DNA from: CAVXHQ01 sp963761735
GTDB taxonomy: Bacteria > Pseudomonadota > Alphaproteobacteria > Rhodobacterales > Rhodobacteraceae
DNA: 64,000 nucleotides
Assembly (NCBI GenBank): GCA_963761735.1
Contig: CAVXHQ010000007.1
Coordinates: 310,001-374,000 of the forward strand
Direction of reading: 5' to 3'
Each line of letters starts with the position of its first letter. Position 1 is the first letter of the stretch. The translations under genes were made by a program, and so were the position numbers. The notes under the pieces were generated by a model that had not been told where the DNA came from, searched no databases, and saw nothing but the letters and a program-made list of their open reading frames with translations. This document shows positions 25,832 to 34,722 of the stretch, piece after piece.

Positions 25832-26207
25832 GATCGGTCGCTTCTGCTTCCGGCAGGCAGCAGTCGCTCGGCTAGGACCTCCTGGACCGGATCTTCTGGC
25901 AAACCGCGGGGAAAGACTGCTTCGTCCCGCACTCTGACCGTCCGATCGGGTCGGCTTTCATGTAGGCGAGACACGTCATTTACTGTCTGCTTCCGGCCCT
26001 TCGCGCCGCTGCTCGCCAGAGACCCAACTCGATGCGGATTGTCGTATCGCGAGTGTCGGCTGTCGGCCCGTCGCGACGCGCGTCGAGTGAGCGCCCACTC
26101 GAATTGCTGCAACGCATGCGAGGTATATTGAGAGACACATTTCCACAGATGCTGCGCAATGCCTGAACGACCGCTACAGGGGTCTGTTCGCGACCATTCG
26201 TGTCGCA
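25832..26207. repeat. Gene-free stretch with a dispersed repeat copy
   Basis: 376 bases with no supported gene. At about 25950-25999 it holds GGTCGGCTTTC, TGTAGGCGAGA, then TGTCTGCTTCCGGCCC, matching the repeat near 13850 and 28594. The 183-codon minus frame across it is a by-product of the repeat's base composition. Confidence 0.5.
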
Positions 26208-26528
26208 TCAGCTTGCCTCGCGGACGAGGTGCTTCTTGCCCCACTCGGCGATGTGCTCAAGCAACGGCTCAAGAGACCTGCCGTACTCCGTCAGCGAATA
26301 TTCGACCTTTGGCGGGACCTCCCGGTAATCCCTGCGTTTGACGACTCCGGCGTCTTCAAGCTCGCGAAGCTGTCGTATGAGCACTTTCTCGGAGATCCAG
26401 GACATCTCGCGGTTGAGTTCGCCGAACCGGTAGGTTCGCTTCGCCAAGCGGTAGAGAATTCCGGTCTTCCATTTCCCGCCAATTACACTGACCGCTGCTT
26501 TTATGGGGCATCCCGCCTGATCTTCCAT
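26208..26528 (-). CDS. HxlR-family transcriptional regulator
   Basis: 106 residues from ATG at 26528 (a TTG at 26543 is possible). Winged HTH of the HxlR type: the conserved cysteine near the start (QAGCPIKAAVSVIGGKWKTG), RFGELNREMSWISEKVLIRQ, LRELEDAGVVKRRDY and EYSLTEYGRSLEPLL. Divergent from the epoxide hydrolase gene, with a palindrome between, so it probably controls that gene. Confidence 0.9.
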   Translation of the reverse strand: MEDQAGCPIKAAVSVIGGKWKTGILYRLAKRTYRFGELNREMSWISEKVLIRQLRELEDAGVVKRRDYREVPPKVEYSLTEYGRSLEPLLEHIAEWGKKHLVREAS

Positions 26529-26558
26529 CTTTATCAGCCCCAATTTCTACAGCGCGAC

Positions 26559-26576
26559 ACTGACATTATTGTCAGT
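26559..26576. promoter_or_regulatory. Palindrome in the hxlR-epoxide hydrolase intergenic region
   Basis: ACTGACA-TTAT-TGTCAGT, seven-base perfect arms, 30 bases upstream of the HxlR start and 83 upstream of the divergent hydrolase start. Matches the size of operators bound by HxlR dimers; binding inferred. Confidence 0.6.
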
Positions 26577-26659
26577 ACTTGAGATTTTGTCACCATGAAG
26601 CATGATCCTTTTCGAACGAAAATCGCAAGCCCTTCGATCAACGCGCAGGAGGCGGACCA

Positions 26660-27895
26660 GTGAACTTTTCGATGACCAGGCGGGTCATCCTGGCCGGTGG
26701 CGCAGCCATTTTGGCGCGGGGGGTCAGCGCGCAATCCAGTGACCCGCACAGGGAGACCCAGACCATGACAGCCGTACCGTTCACCATCGACGTTTCCAGC
26801 GATGTCATCGAGGACCTTAAGGACCGGATCGCGGCAACCCGTCTGCCTGACCAGCTTGCCGGGACCGGCTGGAGCTACGGCACCGACATGAGCTATCTCG
26901 CCGAGCTGCTGGAATATTGGCGAACGGACTACGACTGGTTGGCCGAGCAGGCGCGGCTGAATACGTTCGACCAGTTCAAGGCCAAGATCGACGGACTTGA
27001 CATCCACTTCGTCCATGCAACCTCCGACCGAGCGGACGCAATTCCACTTCTGATGCTGCATGGCTGGCCGTCATCCATTGTTCAGATGCTCGACATCATC
27101 CCGATGCTGACCGCACCCGAGGGAGATGGACCGGCGTTCCACGTCGTCGCAGCCTCGCTTCCCGGCTACGGGTTTTCCGGAATACCGACTGAACCGGGAA
27201 TGAGCCCCGGAGCCATCGCCCCCTACATGCACAAGCTGATGACCGACGTGCTTGGCTACGGCCGCTACGGCGTTCGCTCTTCCGACCTCGGAGCGGGTGT
27301 CGCGGCGATGATGGCGAGGAGCTACGGGGAATCGATCATCGGGTCACATACGGGTGGCACGAACCCCTATCTGCAAGGACCGATCCCGGATGATCTGTCG
27401 GAGGAAGAACAGATCTTCGTCCAGAACGCCCAGACGTGGATGCAGCAAGAGATGGCCTATGCGATGCAGCATTCGAGCAAGCCGCAAACCGTTGCCATTG
27501 CCCTGAACGACTCGCCCGCCGGGCTGGCCTCCTGGATCGTCGAGAAGTTCTGGCGCTGGACCGACAACGACGGCACCGTCGAGTCCGCCATCGACCGTGA
27601 CGCCCTGCTCACGAACCTGACGATCTACTGGGCGACCCAAACGATCAATTCGTCCATGCGCCTCTATGCCGAAGCGGCCCGTGCGCAGGATGGCTGGGCG
27701 ATGCCGCAGGTGCCCGTCGGATACCTCATGCCAAAGGGCGACATGTTCGAGACGCCGCGATCCTGGATCGAACGGCAGGGGCCTGTCGGCCACTGGACCG
27801 TCGCCGAACGGGGAGGCCATTTCATGGAATGGGAGCAGCCCCGGATCGTGGCCGACGACTTGCGACTGTTCTTCGGAAGCTTGCAGGAAGGGTGA
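26660..27895 (+). CDS. Epoxide hydrolase (EHN domain), Tat-type signal
   Basis: 411 residues from GTG at 26660, behind GGAGG; an ATG at 26672 is an alternative. The N-terminus TRRVILAGGAAILARGVSA looks like a Tat or general signal. Then comes the EHN domain (FTIDVSSDVIEDLKDRIAAT) and an alpha/beta-hydrolase core with the oxyanion motif HGWPSS, a nucleophile Asp in RSSDLGAGV and a terminal His in RGGHFMEWEQP. Predicted to open epoxides by water addition. Followed by a YdeI-like gene with a GTGA overlap. Regulation by the divergent HxlR is likely. Confidence 0.85.
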   Translation: MNFSMTRRVILAGGAAILARGVSAQSSDPHRETQTMTAVPFTIDVSSDVIEDLKDRIAATRLPDQLAGTGWSYGTDMSYLAELLEYWRTDYDWLAEQARLNTFDQFKAKIDGLDIHFVHATSDRADAIPLLMLHGWPSSIVQMLDIIPMLTAPEGDGPAFHVVAASLPGYGFSGIPTEPGMSPGAIAPYMHKLMTDVLGYGRYGVRSSDLGAGVAAMMARSYGESIIGSHTGGTNPYLQGPIPDDLSEEEQIFVQNAQTWMQQEMAYAMQHSSKPQTVAIALNDSPAGLASWIVEKFWRWTDNDGTVESAIDRDALLTNLTIYWATQTINSSMRLYAEAARAQDGWAMPQVPVGYLMPKGDMFETPRSWIERQGPVGHWTVAERGGHFMEWEQPRIVADDLRLFFGSLQEG

Positions 27896-28476
27896 GTGCA
27901 AGCGACAGGTTCGAGCGGATCGAGGTCGAGTCGGTGGCGACGCTCCATGATTGGCTTGCAGAGAACGGATCACGATCCGAAAGCCGATGGCTCGTCACCT
28001 ATAAGAAGGGGGACGACCGCTTCCTGCCTTACGACGGGATCGTGCGCGTTCTGATCGCGCATGGATGGGTCGACAGTCAGCCCAGATCGCTCGATGACAG
28101 CCGGTCGATGCGGCTTATTTCTCCGCGAAGACCCGGCAGCAACTGGTCAAAGGCCAATCGGGAGCGCGCCGAAGACCTCATTGAAAAGGCCGAGATGACC
28201 GCGCGCGGCCGTCAGGCGGTCGAGGCTGCGAAGGAAGACGGATCGTGGACAGCATTGATCGACATCGAGGCGGGCGTGATTCCGGACGACTTGGTCGCGA
28301 TGCTCAGCAGCAGAAAAGGAGCGAAGGCAGACTTCGACGCCTTCCCCCCGTCATCCAGACGGTTGATTCTTGAATGGATCGACGCTGCGAAGACCGCCAA
28401 AACCCGCCAGAAGCGCCTGCGGGATACCGCTGAAAAGGCTGCGCGCAACCAGAGAGCCAACCATTATGGTAGGTGA
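27892..28476 (+). CDS. YdeI/OmpD-associated family protein
   Basis: 194 residues from GTG at 27892, overlapping the stop of the epoxide hydrolase gene. The family pattern is visible: ESRWLVTYKKGD, LPYDGIVRVLIAHGWVDSQP, SPRRPGSNWSKANRERAEDL and the basic C-terminus ending AKTAKTRQKRLRDTAEKAAR. Function of the family is poorly known; some members are linked to stress or antimicrobial peptide resistance. Confidence 0.85.
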   Translation: MSASDRFERIEVESVATLHDWLAENGSRSESRWLVTYKKGDDRFLPYDGIVRVLIAHGWVDSQPRSLDDSRSMRLISPRRPGSNWSKANRERAEDLIEKAEMTARGRQAVEAAKEDGSWTALIDIEAGVIPDDLVAMLSSRKGAKADFDAFPPSSRRLILEWIDAAKTAKTRQKRLRDTAEKAARNQRANHYGR

Positions 28477-28593
28477 GGCGGCGGCTTTTCTTGTCATCGT
28501 GCCAGACCATCACCCACGGCCTTCTCTGAACAATAGCGGGTAATGGAAAAGTACTGAGAGACCGCGTCATCTTTTATCCAGTCGTGTGATCGG

Positions 28594-28643
28594 GTCCGCT
28601 TTCGTGCAGGTGATGCAGGCCCTTCCGTGTCTGCTTCGGGTCC
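28594..28643. repeat. Dispersed intergenic repeat copy
   Basis: GGTCCGCTTTCGTGCAGGTGA, then TGTCTGCTTCGGGTCCC. Same two-block layout as at 13850, 17079 and 25950. It fills the 230-base gap between the YdeI-like gene and the truncated epimerase. Confidence 0.5.
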
Positions 28644-28709
28644 CCGACAAAACCCGCCGCGGCCCTGGCATGGGCAGTCGGCGGTCAGAGTTCCGCGAAC
28701 CCGGCGTAC

Positions 28710-29569
28710 CTATGCCGGCGTCTTTGCATAGGATCCGTACGTCAGGTCCTCGATCAGAGACGGGGCCCGTGGCAGCCAGTCCAGGTCCTGCCGGGCCCTC
28801 GACGCGTCAAGCTCGAACGTCATCGAAATCAGCAGCGCCATGAACGGGTGCAGCACCTCTTGGGCCGCCTCGAGACTGAGCGTCTCGACCCGCGAAACGC
28901 CCGTATTCCGCGCGACGGCCTCCGCCAACGCGCGTCCCGTGACCGTCTCTGCGGCCACGTTGTAGACCGTGCCCGCGCGGCCCCGGTCCAGTGCGGCGAC
29001 GTACGCATCGGCCGCGTCGTCCACATGAACGCTGGAAAGCCGGTTGCTTCCGTCCCCGACGATGCGGCTCACCCCGTCCCGCCGCGCCGCCGCGATCAGC
29101 CCCGGAACGAAGGGTGAGCCGCCGTGGCCGTAGACGAGGACAGGCAGTCGCATCGCGATTAGGCGCGGGCCCTGCCCGTAGACTGCGCGGACCCGCTCTT
29201 CGATGAAGCCGCGGATGCGGGGCGGGAAGTCTGTGCTGACCGGCGCGTCGTCCGGTGCCGGGGTCGCACCGGTATCTCCGAGCACCCCGGCGGCGGAGGT
29301 GGCGATCAAGGTGCCCTCCGGTGGCAGAGCCGACACCATCGCATCGACCGCGACCCGCTCGGTCGCGACGGCGTCGGCAAAGTCCATGTCGTGGCCGAAC
29401 GCGGTGTGGATGGTGGCATCCGTCTTGCGAACGGCATGGGCGAGATCGTCGGGACGGGACAGGTCGCCGACCTGCTCCCGCACGCCTTCGGATGCGGAGC
29501 CGGACTTTCGGACCAGGCCGGTGACGTCGTGACCGGCGGTCAGCAGGCGTTCGGCGATCGTCGCGCTGC
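28710..29569 (-). pseudogene. NAD-dependent epimerase/dehydratase, 5' end lost
   Basis: Extended SDR protein; the readable frame begins at CSATIAERLLTAGHDVTG, i.e. just after the glycine-rich NAD motif, which is missing. The rest is complete: LIATSAAGVLGDTG, AMRLPVLVYGHGGSPFVPGL, SVHVDDAADAYVAALDRG, TVYNVAAETVTGRALAEAV, ending YGSYAKTPA. An internal GTG at 29483 could start a shorter chain but without the cofactor loop. At about 29570 the sequence becomes trbI on the other strand, so this is a recombination junction. It is related to the intact SDR gene at 34723-35622. Confidence 0.75.
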
Positions 29570-30594
29570 AGGGCCGAGAGAGAGGCGCGCCCGCCGAGCT
29601 CTACCGCACCGACAATCCGCCGACCGCGGACGAGCTGACGCGCCTGCCACAGGACTATTCCGATATCCCCCGCGAGGTCCCCGCCCTCGGACCACCCCTG
29701 CCCGGCGATCTCGGGCGGCCGATCCTGCGCACCCAGGAACGCGGCCAGCCCATCACGCCGCCGACACTCCAGCCAGTCCAGACCCTGGATCCAGAAGAGC
29801 AGCGGCGCCTCGCCGAGATCGAGGCCGCGCGCACCAGTCAGCTCTTCGCGCAATCGACGAGCGCCGAGCAACCCGCGCAATCCTCCGGGCTTGCGGCCCA
29901 ACCGACGCCCTTCCCGGACCTGGCAGGTCCACAGCCGACCGCGGAGCAAACGGCAACGGACCGCAGGCAGGCCTTCCTCGACGTCCCCGTTGACCGCCGT
30001 GTGGTGAGCGGCGATCGCGTCGCCCCGCCCGCGAACCCGTTCCTGCTGCAGGCCGGCGTGGTGATCCCGGCGGCGCTCATGACCGGCATCCGCTCCGACC
30101 TGCCGGGGCAGGTCACGGCCCAGGTCACGCAGGCCGTCTACGACAGCCCGACGGGCTCCCTTCTCCTCATCCCCCAGGGCGCGCGCCTGATCGGCACCTA
30201 CGACGCCGAGATCGGTACCGGGCAATCCCGGATCCTGCTCGTCTGGACGCGGCTCATCCTGCCGGGCGGGCGCTCGATCATCCTCGAACGCCTGCCGGGA
30301 GCCGACCGGCAGGGCTATGCTGGCGTGGAGGACCGGGTCGACGACCATTGGGGGCGGGTGTTCCGCGCCGCCGGCCTCGCGACGCTGATTGGCGTCGGGC
30401 TCGAGGCCGGAAGCGACGGAGACGATGCGATCGCCGACGCGATCCGCGACAGCGCCCGGCAGACCGTCGGGCGCACGGGCGAGCAGATCGTCCAGCGCCA
30501 ACTCGATGTGACGCCCACGCTGACGATCCGACCGGGAACGCCGGTCAACGTGATCGTCACCCGGGACCTTGTCCTGGAACCGCAGAGGGAGTGA
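29570..30594 (+). pseudogene. trbI: trbI conjugal transfer gene, 5' end lost
   Basis: The frame opens inside TrbI: a proline-rich periplasmic linker (PAELYRTDNPPTADELTRLP), then the conserved C-terminal beta-barrel domain (NPFLLQAGVVIPAALMTGIR, IPQGARLIGTYDAEI, PGADRQGYAGVEDRVDDHWG). TrbI is the VirB10-like core-complex protein spanning both membranes. The cytoplasmic tail and membrane segment are missing, so the protein cannot assemble. Overlapping start of DUF2274 follows, as in intact trb operons; trbB-trbG are absent from the window. Confidence 0.8.
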
Positions 30595-30596
30595 TC

Positions 30597-30869
30597 ATGA
30601 CCAGGCTCAAGCTGGGACCGCTCGTGGACGAGACACCCGTGAAACTGACGTTCGAGCTGCCAGCCACGGTGCATCGCGACCTGATCGCCTATGCCGACCT
30701 GCTCGGACGGGAAACGGGGAAGACCATCGAACCCGCCAGGCTCGTCGCGCCGATGATTGCGCGGTTCATGGCGACCGATCGCGGGTTTGCAACGCTGCGG
30801 CGGGCTCCCGCCAAGTCGTCACGCAGTCCGTCCGTGGCACCTCCGGATGATCAGGCCGATCGCGATTGA
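30597..30869 (+). CDS. DUF2274 protein, end of the trb operon
   Basis: 90 residues, three bases after the trbI stop (GTG at 30591 also in frame). The family pattern is KLGPLVDETPVKLTFELPA, then VHRDLIAYADLLGRETG and a helical part with LVAPMIARFMATDRGF. It is the customary last gene of trb operons in alphaproteobacteria; function unknown, perhaps a small regulator. It now overlaps the convergent LysR gene by 19 bases. Confidence 0.8.
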   Translation: MTRLKLGPLVDETPVKLTFELPATVHRDLIAYADLLGRETGKTIEPARLVAPMIARFMATDRGFATLRRAPAKSSRSPSVAPPDDQADRD

Positions 30870-31753
30870 TCCAGGCCTTGTCGCCAATCCCGGAGCATGG
30901 CGACGAACCGGCCCCGCGCAGGATTGTCGTTCCCGGGCAGCCACACCGCCATGACTGGCAAGGTGACGTCGGGACCGGACATCGGCTTCAGGACAACGCC
31001 CGGCAGGGAAAGACCCATCGCCGAGCCGCCGATAACCGTGAGACCCATTTCGAGGCCGACGAGATTGAGCAGCGCTTCCCGCGACACGCAATGCCGTTCG
31101 GTCGGAACGTATCCATCAGGGGCGATGCGGCCCGGCAGCAGGTTGTAGGGCGCGCTTCCGCTGGCCCAGGTGCGCATGACGATCGGCTGGCCCTCGAGAT
31201 CGGCCCAGGTGATGCTGTCTTTCTTGGCAAGCAGATGACCGGTCGGGAGCGCGACGACGAGATCCTCTTCCCAGAGGTCTTGGGTCTCGAAGCCCGCCGT
31301 CGAGACGTCGAGCACGGTGATGGCGAGGTCGATCTCGCGCTCGCGAAGGGCCGCCAGGAGTTCGGTCGGATTGCCCTCGTGGAGTTCGAGCGAGACATCG
31401 GGGGAGGCGTTCTGAAATGCCTTCAGAGTGTCTCGGAGCGGACCACTCGCCAGCGACGTGTAAAACCCCAACGGAAGGGTCCCGACTTCCACCCGAGCCA
31501 CCCGCTCAGTGTGGTTCAGGACATAGTCGACGTCCGCCACGATCCGACGCGCTCGCCGCAAAAGATGGCATCCGGCGAAGGTCAGTTTCATGCCCCGCGA
31601 CCGGCGCTCGAACAGGTTCGTATTGACCTTGCTTTCCAATGAACTGATCCGATCGCTCACCGTCGGTTGCGATACGCCGAGTTTTCGCGCAGCGCCGCTG
31701 ATACTGCCTGCGTCCGCGACGGCTACGAAGTATCGGAGTTGGCGCAGCTCCAT
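30851..31753 (-). CDS. LysR-family transcriptional regulator
   Basis: 300 residues. Winged HTH at residues 1-60 (MELRQLRYFVAVADAGSISG, ARKLGVSQPTVSDRISSLES) and a periplasmic-binding-like effector domain (VEVGTLPLGFYTSLASGPLR, EREIDLAITVLD). It lies downstream of the Fe-alcohol dehydrogenase gene in the same direction, across a 254-base gap that is AT-richer than its surroundings and holds the LysR promoter. It may regulate the SDR-aldehyde dehydrogenase-alcohol dehydrogenase operon. Confidence 0.9.
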   Translation of the reverse strand: MELRQLRYFVAVADAGSISGAARKLGVSQPTVSDRISSLESKVNTNLFERRSRGMKLTFAGCHLLRRARRIVADVDYVLNHTERVARVEVGTLPLGFYTSLASGPLRDTLKAFQNASPDVSLELHEGNPTELLAALREREIDLAITVLDVSTAGFETQDLWEEDLVVALPTGHLLAKKDSITWADLEGQPIVMRTWASGSAPYNLLPGRIAPDGYVPTERHCVSREALLNLVGLEMGLTVIGGSAMGLSLPGVVLKPMSGPDVTLPVMAVWLPGNDNPARGRFVAMLRDWRQGLDQSRSA

Positions 31754-32007
31754 TCAATAAACCACCATTTGTGATCGAGAACAAACTCTCTCGATTTGTT
31801 CGCAAACCGAAAATACTGAGTTGTAATTTGGAAATCCCGATAATAAGTTCGTGATCTCCAATAGATTAATTGAAATACATGACGCTATGGGCCACTCAAC
31901 CTCACACAGCTCTTGGCGTCTTCGCATCACTTGGAAGAAGTAACTCCAGCAAGACCCAGCGCAATAATCTCGCTCCAATGCACTTCGATATTCTCGTATA
32001 CAGATAA

Positions 32008-33174
32008 TCAAAAAGCCGCCTCGTATATTCTGAGTGCAGCTGTAGCGCCAATTTCTATAGGATTATTGACCAGTAATCGTGTTTGAAGCATAGCGTCCTT
32101 CGCAAGCATCGGCAGATCCTCCCGCACTATCCCGAAATCCCGAAGGCGTGTCTGAAGACCAAGTTTTACCGATAAGGCTACAAAATAATCAGCGAAACAG
32201 ACACCTGATACACGCGAGACGTTTTCTCTATCCGTGTCGGGAAAAGTGATATTGGCCAGATCAATGTACAGTGCTTCTGTGTTCTTATCGGCCATATTGG
32301 CGCGAATGACATGAGGCAGTACAAGGGCGTTCGAAAGACCATGGGGAATGTGAAACCGGCTTCCCAAAGGATAAGCGAGCGCGTGGACAGCCGCGACCGG
32401 AGAGTTTGCAAAGGCCTGCCCTGCGTACATCGATCCTAGCAACATCTGACCACGGGCTTCGAGATTCGTACCGTCGCGAACCGCCGCCTCTATGTTGCCA
32501 CTGCGGATTCGCAGCGCTTCTTTTGCAAGCATGCGAGACATTGGATTGTTGTTAGGGTTGGTGGACGTGACAGCTTCGATGGCGTGAACCATGGCGTCTA
32601 TACCGGTAAAGGCGGTGATTGAGGCTGGCAGACCGACCGTCAATTCAGGATCAAGAATCGCAACATCTGGTAATATTACGGACGCAGAAATCCCTCGTTT
32701 TTCCGTTTTGTCGATCGTTATGATCGCGATTGGGGTTACTTCAGAACCGGTCCCAGCGGTCGTGGGGATGAGCATGAGAGGCAGGCGTGGTCCGATTGCA
32801 TTCCCGACGCCCCATATTTCATCCTGTTTTTGCGATGATCCCAAAAGGAGCGCCACAACTTTCGCAACATCCATAGAGGAACCGCCCCCGAATCCGATGA
32901 CGGAAGTTGCTTGAAAAGACCTGGCGATCTCTTCTGCCCGCTTAACAGTTTCGAGAGATGGATCCGCTTCGACTTCGCTGAATACGTGAACCTCATCACA
33001 GCGTCCGGAAAGCGAGGAGCGCAGCTGATCCAGCAGACCGAGCTTTTCTATTCCGGGGTCGGATACGACGAAAGGACGGGACCCAAGCAACCTCGCTGCA
33101 GCCGGGTCAGTGCACCGGGCCTGGCCTGCACCAAATATGATTTTGGCGGTCGTGTTGAACTGGAACTGGTTCAT
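32008..33174 (-). CDS. Iron-containing alcohol dehydrogenase
   Basis: 388 residues; the start follows the aldehyde dehydrogenase stop with no gap (TAGATG). Group III Fe-ADH: nucleotide motif GFGGGSSMDVAKVVAL, PTTAGTGSEVTPIAII, and metal ligands in GIDAMVHAIEAV and HALAYPLGSRFHIPHG. Reversible NAD(P)-dependent oxidation of a primary alcohol or polyol. Being coupled to a semialdehyde-type dehydrogenase, it could feed an alcohol to acid pathway such as 4-hydroxybutyrate or a short sugar alcohol. Confidence 0.88.
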   Translation of the reverse strand: MNQFQFNTTAKIIFGAGQARCTDPAAARLLGSRPFVVSDPGIEKLGLLDQLRSSLSGRCDEVHVFSEVEADPSLETVKRAEEIARSFQATSVIGFGGGSSMDVAKVVALLLGSSQKQDEIWGVGNAIGPRLPLMLIPTTAGTGSEVTPIAIITIDKTEKRGISASVILPDVAILDPELTVGLPASITAFTGIDAMVHAIEAVTSTNPNNNPMSRMLAKEALRIRSGNIEAAVRDGTNLEARGQMLLGSMYAGQAFANSPVAAVHALAYPLGSRFHIPHGLSNALVLPHVIRANMADKNTEALYIDLANITFPDTDRENVSRVSGVCFADYFVALSVKLGLQTRLRDFGIVREDLPMLAKDAMLQTRLLVNNPIEIGATAALRIYEAAF

Positions 33175-34686
33175 CTACAGCCTTTCTTCTACAGGGCAGC
33201 GGTCCAGCGCGACGTACTGGATATCTTGAAATTCGGCGACACCTTCGTGCCCGCCTTCCCTTCCGATTCCCGCATCGGCCATTCCGCCGAACGGTGCAGC
33301 GGGATTGGATACGAGACCTCGGTTCAAACCGATCATTCCGAAATTCAGTTCGTCCATAACCCTTTGAAACCGGTTGATATCACTCGTGAAGGCGTATGCA
33401 GCCAGACGTGTCGCGGTGTCGTTTGCCTCGGCGATCGCCTCACCCTCGGTGTTGAAGGTCCGGATCGGAGCGACCGGGCCAAATATCTCGTTTTGCCAAA
33501 GGCCTGATTCCACCGGTAGCTGATCGACGACCGTCGGGTAGAGGAAGGACCCCTCAGCATCGTCCTGGGCGTGTCGTGTACATATACGTGCTCCGCGGCG
33601 CTCTGCGTCGGCGAGAAGACGTCTTATCTCGGTCTTCGCCTTTTCGCTGATAAGCGGCCCGATTTCGACATCGTTCCGAAGTCCATGTCCCACTTCGAGG
33701 GATAGAACACCGCTGGTCAGCTTCTGCGTGAATTCCTGAGCAACCGACTTCTGGACGATAAATCTGTTTACTGCAGTGCAAGCCTGTCCGATGTTCCGCA
33801 TCTTGGCGGACAGGGCACCAGCGACCGCCGCGTCAATGTCGGCATCTTCAAATACGATAAAAGGGGCGTTTCCTCCCAATTCCATCGATACTCGCATCAT
33901 GTGTTGTGCGGCAGTCGACGCAATCGACTTACCGATGGGTGTCGAGCCTGTAAACGAGACCTTTCGTGTTCTCTGGTCGTCGAGAAGTGCCGTGACGACA
34001 GCGCTAGAGCGTGTTGTCGTGACGACGTTGAGAACTCCCGCTGGCAGACCACAGTCCATTAGGATCTGGGAAAACGCTATCGTCGACAACGGAGTCAGAT
34101 GCGCTGGTTTTACCACCATCGTGCAGCCGGCGGCGATGGCGGGAGCGATCTTTCTCGCAGCCATCGCCAGGGGGAAGTTCCATGGCGTAACAAGGACGCA
34201 GACACCGACCGGTACCTTGCGCGTGATCAATGTGGAAGTGCCGTCCGGCGCTTTTGCAAAGCGACCTTCGGTCGCCCCCGAATACTCCGACGACCATCGC
34301 AGAAATTCTGCGGAGTAGCGCACCTCGGCTCTGGCTTCCGCCAGTGGCTTACCCATTTCAAGGGTCATCAAGATGGCTAGGCGCTCACACTCTAGGAGAA
34401 CGGTATCGTAAGCACGACGTAGGATATCGGCCCTGAATCGAAATGACGTCCGCCCCCACTTTTCCTGGGCCCCCCAGGCGGCATCCACCGCCTGGATAGC
34501 GTCTTTCTCGTCGCCGTCGCTGACGGAGCCAATCGACGTGCGTCTGGCAGGGTCGTCTACCGCAAATCGCTTGTCGGACCGATTGTCCCGCCATGATCCA
34601 TTAACCAACAGACCGCTTTGTAGCCCCTCAGTTCCTTTGGCCAGAAACTGATCATATGACGCATCATCGATTGTCAGGATCGTCAT
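33175..34686 (-). CDS. NAD(P)-dependent aldehyde dehydrogenase, succinate-semialdehyde type
   Basis: 503 residues, with the complete ALDH fold: VTPWNFPLAMAARKIAPAIA, cofactor loop FTGSTPIGKSIAS, catalytic Glu in SMELGGNAPFIVFED and catalytic Cys in NIGQACTAVNRF. Closest in pattern to GabD-type succinate-semialdehyde or glycolaldehyde dehydrogenases (LKLEMGKPLAEARAEV-like region, EIFGPVAPIRTF). Second gene of a leftward operon, 36 bases after the SDR gene. The true aldehyde may be a product of the sugar route encoded to the right. Confidence 0.9.
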   Translation of the reverse strand: MTILTIDDASYDQFLAKGTEGLQSGLLVNGSWRDNRSDKRFAVDDPARRTSIGSVSDGDEKDAIQAVDAAWGAQEKWGRTSFRFRADILRRAYDTVLLECERLAILMTLEMGKPLAEARAEVRYSAEFLRWSSEYSGATEGRFAKAPDGTSTLITRKVPVGVCVLVTPWNFPLAMAARKIAPAIAAGCTMVVKPAHLTPLSTIAFSQILMDCGLPAGVLNVVTTTRSSAVVTALLDDQRTRKVSFTGSTPIGKSIASTAAQHMMRVSMELGGNAPFIVFEDADIDAAVAGALSAKMRNIGQACTAVNRFIVQKSVAQEFTQKLTSGVLSLEVGHGLRNDVEIGPLISEKAKTEIRRLLADAERRGARICTRHAQDDAEGSFLYPTVVDQLPVESGLWQNEIFGPVAPIRTFNTEGEAIAEANDTATRLAAYAFTSDINRFQRVMDELNFGMIGLNRGLVSNPAAPFGGMADAGIGREGGHEGVAEFQDIQYVALDRCPVEERL

Positions 34687-34722
34687 CAGGAAGCATCCTC
34701 GATAGCTATTCTCGAAATAAGT

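Noticed and set aside
25693..26244. A 183-codon minus frame resembling one near 13720-14136
   Set aside because: The similarity between the two is real but comes from the dispersed non-coding repeat, not from a protein family.
28807..30501. A 564-codon minus frame spanning epimerase and trbI
   Set aside because: It crosses the recombination junction and runs out of frame with both genes whose motifs are clear.
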